Position numbers and translations under genes: made by a program | Assembly (NCBI GenBank): GCA_017403185.1 | Contig: JAFQON010000048.1 | Span: forward strand, 62,001 to 126,000 | Length of the DNA: 64,000 nt | Reading direction: 5' to 3' | From: Clostridia bacterium | Lineage (GTDB): Bacteria; Bacillota; Clostridia; Oscillospirales; Acutalibacteraceae | Part shown: positions 56,878 to 64,000 of the stretch, one piece after another | Position numbering within the stretch: the stretch's first letter is position 1 | How the letters are laid out: the number at the start of each line of letters is the position of its first letter | Notes under the pieces: generated by a model | Told to the model about the DNA's origin: nothing | What the model saw: only the letters and a program-made list of their open reading frames with translations | The model's database searches: none

Positions 56878-59055
56878 ATGAATCAGCGGGATGTTTTTTC
56901 ATCGGCAGAATGGGTTACTTCGTGCGGCGATTGTGAAAATAAATTTTTTATTCTCAAAAGCAGTTTTTCTGTTGAAAAGGCAAGAAAGGCCACTCTCAGA
57001 GTCGTTGGTCTCGGTGTGTTTCACTGTTACATAAACGGTGAAAGGGTGAGTGAAGATTTGTTTTTGCCTCTGAGCACTGATTTTGAGGCGAGAAAGGACT
57101 ACCCTGTTAACGAAATAATCAGCGGTCATCGTCTGTATGTTCCCGAATATGATGTTACGCCTATGCTTAAAGACGGCGAAAACACAGTTACAATTCATTT
57201 TGGCGGCGGTTGGTATACATTTGGTGAGAACAGTAAATACGGTGATGCCAAAGCTGTTTGGCGCATTTTCGGTGAAGATAAAAACGGTGAATTTGATTTC
57301 GGTTCATCAAAGAGAGATAAAATCGCTGACAGTTATGTGAAGGATTATCACTTTACATGCACCGAAACTCAGGATTTGCAAAGCAAAAATTCTGTCGAAG
57401 GTTTGATATGGTCTGATGCAGTTCTTGCAGATGCGCCCGATACAGAGTATTTCTTCACCGATTGCCCTGCAGACAGAGTTTGCGAAACGCTTCGAATAAA
57501 AGAAATAAAGAAAGATAATGATTTTACCGTTTATGATTGCGGTAAAAATATCAGCGGATACCCCGTAATAAAGCTTAGGGGTGAGGCGGGGGAGAAGGTA
57601 ACGGTTGTTCACTCAGAGGAGCTTTGCCCTGATGGCTCGATTGACCCCGAGTTTGTCCACGGTCAGAAACAGATTTATATTTGTGACGGAAATGAGAAAA
57701 CTGTTCGCCCTCTTTTTACCTGGTATGCGTTCCGCTATTTTGCGGTTTACGGCAATGCACAGCCTGAATGCGTAGAGGTTGTTCACACAAATGCGCCGAT
57801 ACTCTCACACTTCAAGTCTGATAATGAGATTCTTAATTGGATTCACGATACTTATGTAAACACCCAGCTTACAAATATGCACTCGGGTATACCTTCGGAT
57901 TGCCCTCACATTGAGCGCAGGGGATATACAGGTGACGGTCAGCTTGCCTGCCATGCGGCAATGAATATTCTTGATGCCGAAAGCTTCTATCGAAAATGGA
58001 TAAAGGATATTCAGGATTGTCAGGATGCTGTTACGGGTCATATTCAATATACTGCGCCCTATATGCACTCGGGCGGCGGCCCCGGCGGATGGGGCTGCGC
58101 AATTGTTGAGGTGCCCTATCAGTTTTATCTGCATTACGGTGACACGGAGCCTCTTTCTGAATGCTACCCCAATATGCTCCGTTATTTTGACTATCTTGAA
58201 TCGCATTCTGAAGCGGGGCTTGTTGTTAGCGATAAAGAGGGCGAATGGTGCCTCGGCGATTGGTGCACTCCGGTTTCGGTTGTTCTTCCCGCACCGTTTG
58301 TAAATAACTATTTTTACATTAAATCGCTTACACGATGTATTGATATTGCAAAAATAATCGGCAAGCAAGAGGATATTCCTCTGTTTGAAAAGCGTATTGA
58401 AGAGCGCAAAAAAGCGGTAATGGCAGCGTACTTCAACAAGTGGGACGGCAATTTTCTCGGCGGTCAGCAGGGTGCAAATGCTTTTGCAGTTGATATAGGT
58501 CTGGGTGATGAAAGAACATATCAGAACATGGTTGAGTATTATCGCAAGCTCGGCGGATACGACACGGGCATATTCGGAACGGATATTCTCACAAGAGTTC
58601 TGTTTGAGCGGGGTGACGGTCAACTTGCAACGGAGCTGATGCTTTCCGAAACACTTCATTCCTTTGGAGAAATGCGTCGTCTTGGTGCGACAAGTCTTTG
58701 GGAATATTGGCCGGGCTCGCTTCGTGACCGTTCACACAGCCATCCGATGTTTGGTGCGGTTGCAGCATATATATACGATTATCTTTTGGGTATCCGTGCA
58801 AAGGTCGGCTGTGCAGGTTATTCTGAAATTGTTATTTCGCCTGTGCTCGTTGATAAAATCAACAGCCTTGATGGCAGCAGGGAGCTCAAAGCAGGCACGG
58901 TTTCCGTGTCATACAATAAAAACGAAAATGCCGTTGAATTCGATATTGTCATACCGGAAAATCTGTCTGCAGATTTTGTTTTTGAAGGGGAAAAATATAT
59001 CCTCAGTCACGGCAAAAATCATTTTGTGTTTTCATTTGAAAGTGATTTGAGATGA
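56878..59055 (+). CDS. Alpha-L-rhamnosidase (GH78)
   Basis: The 725-residue protein begins with a carbohydrate-binding-like beta region (~1-300; VVGLGVFHCYINGERVSEDL is the typical GH78 start) and continues as an (alpha/alpha)6 barrel (~310-660). The general-acid motif SDCPHIERRGYTGDGQL is present, with further barrel motifs GEWCLGDWC and GATSLWEYWPGS. There is no signal peptide, so it is probably cytoplasmic. The ATG at 56878 follows AAAGAGG. It trims terminal L-rhamnose; beside a cluster with a WchF-like transferase it may recycle the cell's own rhamnose-containing glycan or use imported plant glycosides. Confidence 0.9.
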   Translation: MNQRDVFSSAEWVTSCGDCENKFFILKSSFSVEKARKATLRVVGLGVFHCYINGERVSEDLFLPLSTDFEARKDYPVNEIISGHRLYVPEYDVTPMLKDGENTVTIHFGGGWYTFGENSKYGDAKAVWRIFGEDKNGEFDFGSSKRDKIADSYVKDYHFTCTETQDLQSKNSVEGLIWSDAVLADAPDTEYFFTDCPADRVCETLRIKEIKKDNDFTVYDCGKNISGYPVIKLRGEAGEKVTVVHSEELCPDGSIDPEFVHGQKQIYICDGNEKTVRPLFTWYAFRYFAVYGNAQPECVEVVHTNAPILSHFKSDNEILNWIHDTYVNTQLTNMHSGIPSDCPHIERRGYTGDGQLACHAAMNILDAESFYRKWIKDIQDCQDAVTGHIQYTAPYMHSGGGPGGWGCAIVEVPYQFYLHYGDTEPLSECYPNMLRYFDYLESHSEAGLVVSDKEGEWCLGDWCTPVSVVLPAPFVNNYFYIKSLTRCIDIAKIIGKQEDIPLFEKRIEERKKAVMAAYFNKWDGNFLGGQQGANAFAVDIGLGDERTYQNMVEYYRKLGGYDTGIFGTDILTRVLFERGDGQLATELMLSETLHSFGEMRRLGATSLWEYWPGSLRDRSHSHPMFGAVAAYIYDYLLGIRAKVGCAGYSEIVISPVLVDKINSLDGSRELKAGTVSVSYNKNENAVEFDIVIPENLSADFVFEGEKYILSHGKNHFVFSFESDLR

Positions 59056-59136
59056 AAGAAAACGCAAGAATAATTGCTCTTTTGGGCAAGCACCAAAGCG
59101 TATTGTTCTCAGAATAAAAAATTGCAGATAAAAATT

Positions 59137-59167
59137 AACCACTTCATCAAAAGGTGAAGTGGTTTTT
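59137..59167. terminator. Bidirectional terminator after the rhamnosidase gene
   Basis: AACCACTTCA (59137-59146) pairs with TGAAGTGGTT (59155-59164), followed by TTT. On the other strand AATTTTTA follows, so it can also end transcripts from the SGNH gene. Confidence 0.85.
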
Positions 59168-59220
59168 CGTTACCTGTATTTTGATTTCAGTTTTTTCGTA
59201 ACAACCTCATAAATATGATT

Positions 59221-59383
59221 TTATATATCCTGAGGGTATACGATGCCCGTAAGCTTTCTGATTTCATCCATTTGTTTGGTTATGTAAAGTGTTTGCTCAG
59301 GTGTCACAACCGGGCTTTCATTCAGATTGTTGATTATACATTCGCTGAAATGGATTATCTGTTCCTCAAAGCAGTTTATGCGA
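59221..59383 (-). pseudogene. C-terminal remnant of a Gfo/Idh/MocA-family oxidoreductase gene
   Basis: The 320-base gap between 59056 and 59375 holds a terminator and, on the minus strand, an open frame without a start codon that reads INCFEEQIIHFSECIINNLN, then TPEQTLYITKQMDEIRKLTG and ends at a TAA at 59221. This is the pattern of the last ~50 residues of Gfo/Idh/MocA oxidoreductases (F-x-x-x-x-x-HF-x-x-CI, then a final helix). The rest of that gene is missing: the frame meets the end of the SGNH gene. A deletion that joined the SGNH gene to the tail of the oxidoreductase gene explains this. Confidence 0.6.
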
Positions 59384-60227
59384 AAAAACCTGTAAATAAA
59401 TTATAAACTACCGAAATTGCATTGAAAACAAATCCTGCAATTCTGAGTGTTGCGGTGAATATCGCAGGAATTTCTATGTCTTCGCCTTTTGCAGCAATAA
59501 CGGGAGTTGTATCGCTGCCGAGACTGAGCTCGCAAAGCTTGTCGAGAATAACATCGGCAATTATTTCGTTGCCCTTTGCACTCGGGTGAATTTCGTCATC
59601 GGCATAGTTTGCCATATCATCGCCGAGAGCCGAAGCAACATCAACAATTACAATTTCACCGGGATTTTCTGTGTTGTACTTTTCGATTGCAGCGTTGATT
59701 CTGTCTGCACCTTCCTGATAGGGAGCTCTCAGATAGCCCGACTGCGGGTTATAAAGAGTCTGCATAAGAATAACTGCGTCCTCGTTGTGTGAGTTGATTA
59801 TATCAATTATTTTGCAGAAGTTGTTATAAAAGCCTTCCGCAATACGGTCAAATTCGGCATGGTCATTTTTGACAATGGAATCAAACATGAGACCTATAAG
59901 ATTGCTCATAAGGAAGTCATTGCCGCCGATTGATATGCTGATAATATCAGCTTTTTTGAGATCGGCAATTACAACCTCGTTGCTCAAGCGGTTTATGAGA
60001 TTTGCTGTTGTGTGACCCGGCACGGAATGGTTTGCATAATCATAACCGTTTGTATCCGAAACTATTTTACCGTAGCACGCTTCCTTTGAATTTGAAATGC
60101 CGGAGCCATACGCAATCGAGTCACCGAGCACAAGATAAAACGGCTTATCCTCGGCAGCATATCCGCCAACAGTGAACAGGCATAAAACCATTGCAATGCT
60201 TAAAATAATTGCTGTAATCTTTTTCAT
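59376..60227 (-). CDS. Secreted SGNH/GDSL-family esterase with hydrophobic C-terminal tail
   Basis: The 283-residue protein has a signal peptide (1-24), block I LVLGDSIAYGSG with the catalytic Ser, block II Gly in HSVPGHTT, block III GGNDF with the oxyanion Asn, and block V DDEIHPS with the catalytic Asp and His. The last ~30 residues (IFTATLRIAGFVFNAISVVY...) are hydrophobic and could hold it in the membrane. SGNH hydrolases often remove acetyl groups from polysaccharides. It is divergent from the GH3 gene; each has its own promoter. Confidence 0.9.
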   Translation of the reverse strand: MKKITAIILSIAMVLCLFTVGGYAAEDKPFYLVLGDSIAYGSGISNSKEACYGKIVSDTNGYDYANHSVPGHTTANLINRLSNEVVIADLKKADIISISIGGNDFLMSNLIGLMFDSIVKNDHAEFDRIAEGFYNNFCKIIDIINSHNEDAVILMQTLYNPQSGYLRAPYQEGADRINAAIEKYNTENPGEIVIVDVASALGDDMANYADDEIHPSAKGNEIIADVILDKLCELSLGSDTTPVIAAKGEDIEIPAIFTATLRIAGFVFNAISVVYNLFTGFFA

Positions 60228-60256
60228 TTTTTACTTCCTCCATTTTTTATATATTT

Positions 60257-60285
60257 AATATATCATCATATTTTTTCTTGGTCAA
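60257..60285 (-). promoter_or_regulatory. Sigma-A promoter of the SGNH gene
   Basis: On the minus strand, TTGACC (60280-60285), 17 bases, TATATT (60257-60262), then GGAGGAAG before the start codon. Confidence 0.75.
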
Positions 60286-60358
60286 TAATTATTTTTTTGA
60301 ACAAAACATAATTGCTGTTAATTGAACAAAATTAAACATATGAGTTTGATTTTCGATA

Positions 60359-60387
60359 TTGAAACAATGTGATATACAAAGTATAAT
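60359..60387 (+). promoter_or_regulatory. Sigma-A promoter of the GH3 gene
   Basis: TTGAAA (60359-60364), 17 bases, TATAAT (60382-60387). The start codon at 60419 follows AAAGAGGTG. Confidence 0.8.
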
Positions 60388-60418
60388 GAAAATAAGAATT
60401 GAGCAAAGAGGTGTTAAG

Positions 60419-63022
60419 ATGAAAAAAGGTTTTCTCAAAGCGATATCCCTTGCACTTGTTATATCTCTCCTGTTTGGCAATATTGCTTTTGCAACGAGTG
60501 GCGATGTTGACCCTGCAATCATTGCCGAAACAAAAGAAACTGCAATTCAGATTGAAAGCGAAGGCATTGTTCTTCTCAAAAATGAGGCCGGTTTTCTTCC
60601 GCTCTCAAACAAAAAGGTTAATGTTTTTGGAGCAGGCTCGGTTTGCCCGTTTTTCGGCGGTGCAGGCTCAGGTGCAATTACGACTGATGACCCCGTAACT
60701 CTTTATGAGGCATTTGAAGCGGAGGGCATAGAGTATAATGCCGAGCTTCGTGCCCTTTATGAGAAGCATTGCCTTTCAAATGAGCTTCCAAAAACAGATA
60801 ACACGGTTATCAACAATCTTCTTCAGGTGCTCCTTGCCAAGAATACCCTTGAAGAAATGAATCCCAAATATCTCACCAACGAACTTCTCAAAAGTGCGGT
60901 TGAGTATTCAGATACGGCGATAATTGTTATCAGCCGCACAAGTGCCGAGGGCACTGACCACACTGTTGAAACGCTCAGCCTTTCCGATGATGAAAAGGCA
61001 ATGGTTGAAAAGGTAACAGCTGCTTTTGAGAATGTGGTTGTGCTTTTCAATATCGGCAATGTTATGGAAATGGGTTGGATTGATGAATATGAAAGCATAA
61101 AGGCGGCAGCAATAATCTGGATTCCGGGCGAATTCGGAATGACAGCCGTTCCGCAGGTGCTTGACGGTAAGGTTAATCCGTCGGGTAAACTTACCGATAC
61201 AATCGCATACAGCATCAAGGACCATCCTTCAAGCGAATGTTTCGGCAGCAATGAGTATAAAGGCGGCAAGAATTTTGTCGAATACTATGAAGGTATTTAT
61301 GTAGGCTACCGTTATTTTGAAACCTTCGCGAAGGACAAGGTGCAGTATCCCTTCGGCTACGGTCTTTCTTATACAAGCTTTGAAAAAGAAGTAATTTCGA
61401 CTGATTTTGATGCAGAAAATATATCTGTAAAAGTCAGAGTCACAAACACGGGCGATATGGCGGGCAAAGAGGTTGTTCAGCTTTATTACAGTGCGCCCTA
61501 TACCGAGGGTGGCATTGAAAAGAGCGCAATCTGCCTGGGCGGCTTTGCCAAAACAGAAATGCTTGCCCCCGGCGACAGCGAAACACTCACAGTTTCATTC
61601 TCAACAGACGATATGGCATCCTATGACTATAAAGAAAATGAGGCATGGGTGCTTGAAAAAGGTACATATAAAATAATTGTTGCAAACGATGTCAGAAATC
61701 ATATTTCAGCCTATGAATATGAAGTAGAAGAAACAAAAATAATCAAAAACGATTCCGCAACGGGCACAGAAATCGAAAATCTTTTTGAGGATATTTACAG
61801 TGGCTATGAAATAATGTCAAGAGCCGATGTTGACGGCACATATCCCGCTTTGCGTGACCTTGATAAGGACGATTATGTTGTTGATGTTGATAAAGTTCCT
61901 GAACCCGTAAAGGACGGAGAAGCTCCTAAAATGGGTGTTAAATACGATAAGACAATAACTCTGCAGGATGTTGCACAGGACGAAACACTCTGGGATGCTT
62001 TCCTTGATCAGCTTACTCTTGATGAAATGACAATGCTTGTTATCAACGGCGGCTATGAAACACACGGCATTGAGCGCTTGGGAATACCTCATACCATGGA
62101 TAACGACGGCCCTTCAAGTGTTAAGGGCAGAAACGGTCTTGTCTATACAGACAGCGGCACAGCTTACCCGTGCGCAACTGCAATCGGATGCACATGGAAT
62201 GTTGACCTTGCCTATGAAATGGGTAAGGGTGCGGGCAAGGAAGCTGCGGATATGGGTACGGATACCTGGTATGCTCCGGGTGCAAATATCCACCGCAACC
62301 CCAGAGGCGGCAGAAACTTTGAATATTTCTCCGAGGACCCGATAATTTCAGGCATTATGGCGGCTGAAATTATCAAGGGTGCAAATTCCGAAAGCCTTGT
62401 CACAACAATAAAGCATTTTGCGCTCAATGATCAGGAATCCCACAGAAACGGTATTTTCACCTGGTGTGATGAGCAGGCGATGCGTGAAATTTATCTCAAG
62501 GCGTTTGAAATTCCTGTAAAGGAAGCACAACCAAAGGGAATAATGTCGGCATATAACCGAATCGGAACAAAATGGTGCGGCTCAAGCTCCGCACTTCTCA
62601 AAGATTTGCTTCGTGAAGAGTGGGGATTTGAAGGCTTTGTTGTTTCAGACTATTCTTCCAACTTTACGGGCAGCGGATATATGAGCCCTGTTCTTGCTGT
62701 TTATAACGGTAATGATACAATTCTTTCGGGTATGTGGGCACTGCAGGTTGTGCAGCATAAGGCGGCGGTTAAGCTTGCATATGCCAAAGACCCTGTCGGT
62801 TTCGGCAATGCGCTGCGTGAAGCATGCAAAAATCTCTGCATAATGAAAATGGAAACAAAGGCATTCAAAAATCCTGAAATCACATATGATTCGTCACTTA
62901 TCGGTACTCTTGACACATTTGATGATTGGGAGTTTGAATTCCCTTATGTTTTCACTTTCCTGAGATTCATTTTAAATAATGTTCTGAATGTCGTTATTTA
63001 TGCTTTTAGGTTTATTCTGTAA
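60419..63022 (+). CDS. Secreted glycoside hydrolase family 3 with inverted domain order
   Basis: The 867-residue protein has a signal peptide (~1-27) and then the GH3 domains in swapped order: the C-terminal-type alpha/beta domain first (~40-320; SEGIVLLKNEAGFLPLSN), a fibronectin-III-like domain (~340-440) and the (beta/alpha)8-type domain last (~520-840). The catalytic Asp is D744 in VVSDYSSNF, and KHFALNDQES carries the substrate-binding Lys-His. The same inversion is known from a Ruminococcus albus beta-glucosidase. The last ~25 residues form a hydrophobic tail (FLRFILNNVLNVVIYAFRFI), a likely membrane anchor. The ATG at 60419 is preferred over an upstream in-frame ATG that lies inside the promoter. 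Confidence 0.9.
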   Translation: MKKGFLKAISLALVISLLFGNIAFATSGDVDPAIIAETKETAIQIESEGIVLLKNEAGFLPLSNKKVNVFGAGSVCPFFGGAGSGAITTDDPVTLYEAFEAEGIEYNAELRALYEKHCLSNELPKTDNTVINNLLQVLLAKNTLEEMNPKYLTNELLKSAVEYSDTAIIVISRTSAEGTDHTVETLSLSDDEKAMVEKVTAAFENVVVLFNIGNVMEMGWIDEYESIKAAAIIWIPGEFGMTAVPQVLDGKVNPSGKLTDTIAYSIKDHPSSECFGSNEYKGGKNFVEYYEGIYVGYRYFETFAKDKVQYPFGYGLSYTSFEKEVISTDFDAENISVKVRVTNTGDMAGKEVVQLYYSAPYTEGGIEKSAICLGGFAKTEMLAPGDSETLTVSFSTDDMASYDYKENEAWVLEKGTYKIIVANDVRNHISAYEYEVEETKIIKNDSATGTEIENLFEDIYSGYEIMSRADVDGTYPALRDLDKDDYVVDVDKVPEPVKDGEAPKMGVKYDKTITLQDVAQDETLWDAFLDQLTLDEMTMLVINGGYETHGIERLGIPHTMDNDGPSSVKGRNGLVYTDSGTAYPCATAIGCTWNVDLAYEMGKGAGKEAADMGTDTWYAPGANIHRNPRGGRNFEYFSEDPIISGIMAAEIIKGANSESLVTTIKHFALNDQESHRNGIFTWCDEQAMREIYLKAFEIPVKEAQPKGIMSAYNRIGTKWCGSSSALLKDLLREEWGFEGFVVSDYSSNFTGSGYMSPVLAVYNGNDTILSGMWALQVVQHKAAVKLAYAKDPVGFGNALREACKNLCIMKMETKAFKNPEITYDSSLIGTLDTFDDWEFEFPYVFTFLRFILNNVLNVVIYAFRFIL

Positions 63023-63049
63023 TTATCAATTTAAAGGGAGAGAGAAAAA

Positions 63050-63934
63050 ATGTTACAGATTTTACAAAGAATAATTGCAGTTATTCTTTCGTCATTCAGT
63101 GTTGTTTCAACCTTTATAGGCGGCTTGTCATTTGAAAAGTACGATGTTTTTGAAAATCTTGCATACGGTGAAGCCGAAAGAAACATAATGGATATTTATG
63201 TACCTGAGTCCGCATACGCCAATGAACACAACGGTGTTATTCTTTATATTCACGGCGGCTCGTGGACAGGCGGCAACAAAGAAGATATGGCGGAAAAATG
63301 TGAAAGATTTGCAAAGAAAGGCTATATCACCGCAACGATGAACTATACCCTCTACGCAGACGGGCTTTTCGGCAAAGTAACCGCACTTACAATGTGTGAT
63401 GAAATCGGAAAAGCAATTGAAAAGATCAAAGATTTTTCAAAGGAAAAGGAGCTTAATATCACAAAGCTTGCCGTTTCGGGTTATTCCGCAGGTGCACATC
63501 TTTCAATGCTTTACGGATTTTCAAGAGCAGGTGAGTCTGCGATTGAGCTTGTGTTTACCGCAAATCAGGTCGGACCGTCAGATTTCCATTCGGAAGTATG
63601 GGGCAGCACGGGTCTTGCGAGTATGCTTTCCGGTATTGAAATTACCGAAGAAATGAAAGAAAACGGTATGGTTGAAGATGTTATCAGCCTTGTTTCTCCC
63701 ACTGCTTATGTAACAAAAGATACCGTTCCTTCAATTCTTGCCTACGGCGGCACGGATATGATTGTTCCTTCGGGCAATGCAGAAAGAATAAAAGCTGCTT
63801 TTGAAAATGCAGGTGCAATTCATAATTTCATTCTCTATCCGCTTTCCAACCACGGGCTTGGTCTTGACCCGCTGTGTGAAATGGAATATATAAATACCGT
63901 TGAACAGTATTGTGTGCAGTATTTCGGGTATTGA
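63050..63934 (+). CDS. Alpha/beta hydrolase (BD-FAE/carboxylesterase type), probably exported
   Basis: The 294-residue protein starts with a hydrophobic segment (~1-25) that could be a signal peptide or membrane anchor. The fold motifs are LYIHGGSWTGG (oxyanion hole HGGxW), VSGYSAGAHLS with nucleophile S146, an acid residue near YGGTDMIVP and a final His in SNHGLG. The BD-FAE/esterase group removes acyl or feruloyl groups from plant cell-wall sugars. It begins 27 bases after the GH3 gene and is probably cotranscribed with it. Confidence 0.88.
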   Translation: MLQILQRIIAVILSSFSVVSTFIGGLSFEKYDVFENLAYGEAERNIMDIYVPESAYANEHNGVILYIHGGSWTGGNKEDMAEKCERFAKKGYITATMNYTLYADGLFGKVTALTMCDEIGKAIEKIKDFSKEKELNITKLAVSGYSAGAHLSMLYGFSRAGESAIELVFTANQVGPSDFHSEVWGSTGLASMLSGIEITEEMKENGMVEDVISLVSPTAYVTKDTVPSILAYGGTDMIVPSGNAERIKAAFENAGAIHNFILYPLSNHGLGLDPLCEMEYINTVEQYCVQYFGY

Positions 63935-63961
63935 TTAACAAAATTTAAAGGAGAAAATAAA

Positions 63962-64000
63962 ATGGCAAAAATAGTTTCAATACCTTTGGCGATAATAATG
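63962..64000 (+). CDS. Start of a gene cut by the window end
   Basis: An ATG at 63962 follows AAAGGAG and opens a frame MAKIVSIPLAIIM that runs off the window. The first residues are hydrophobic, consistent with a signal peptide or membrane helix. It lies 27 bases after the alpha/beta hydrolase gene and is probably in the same operon. The product cannot be identified. Confidence 0.6.
   Translation, partial: MAKIVSIPLAIIM

Noticed and set aside
57805-58659. 284-codon open frame on the minus strand within the rhamnosidase gene
   Set aside because: It is antisense to conserved GH78 barrel motifs, with no recognisable domain or ribosome site.
59215-59406. 63-codon plus-strand frame in the gap after the rhamnosidase
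   Set aside because: No ribosome site; the minus strand over the same bases reads as the end of a known oxidoreductase family, which is more convincing.

Overview
The window looks like chromosome from an anaerobic, low-to-mid-GC Gram-positive gut bacterium of the class Clostridia (Ruminococcaceae/Oscillospiraceae-like). The signs are strong AGGAGG-type ribosome binding sites, consensus sigma-A promoters, secreted BspA-type leucine-rich-repeat proteins, a flavodiiron O2/NO reductase, a domain-inverted family-3 glycosidase, LytR-CpsA-Psr and CapB/CapC exopolysaccharide proteins, and a UvrX/YolD-type SOS polymerase pair. This placement rests on protein families read by eye, not on a database search. 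Both ends cut through genes. No rRNA, tRNA, CRISPR array or insertion sequence was seen.

Region 1 (1-11.6 kb) is the most unusual part. Two divergent loci each pair an ECF-like sigma factor with a secreted BspA-like LRR protein. Each sigma factor has C-terminal additions: an Ala-rich hydrophobic segment, a long Thr-rich stalk and a small terminal domain. Both LRR proteins end in the same 16-residue hydrophobic tail, WWQWIIRILLLGFLWY. A small XRE regulator lies between the loci. Two near-identical ECF-type promoters (TGAACC, 16 bases, CGTCTAA) precede the operon of the second sigma factor and the second LRR gene. This suggests a self-regulated, membrane-tethered sigma factor controlling a surface protein.

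Region 2 (11.6-24 kb) is mixed housekeeping and regulation: an HD-domain (p)ppGpp-hydrolase-like protein with a WYL regulator, a CDF metal exporter facing a TetR regulator, a beta-type glutamine synthetase, a flavodiiron protein, a secreted GH16 glucanase, a LexA-box promoter followed by a structured untranslated region and a Y-family polymerase/YolD pair, a small ECF sigma factor with a possible anti-sigma factor, and an acyl-CoA synthetase/PlsC pair.

Region 3 (24-38 kb) holds a 3,061-residue secreted protein with Cys/His-rich repeats, a phosphodiester-glycosidase domain and C-terminal wall-binding-like repeats. It also has an orphan araA and an operon for GDPD, TsaE, TsaB, RpiB and Upp.

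Region 4 (38.5-59 kb) is a two-component system facing a large exopolysaccharide cluster: chain-length regulator, tyrosine kinase, PHP phosphatase, anchored protein, LCP ligase, initiating transferase, five further glycosyltransferases, acyltransferase, radical SAM protein, Wzy-like polymerase, Wzx-like flippase, a membrane tyrosine-phosphatase-like protein with a His-rich cytoplasmic tail, and a GH78 rhamnosidase.

Region 5 (59-64 kb) carries secreted hydrolases: an SGNH esterase with an oxidoreductase gene remnant behind it, a GH3 enzyme with swapped domain order, an alpha/beta hydrolase, and the start of one more gene.
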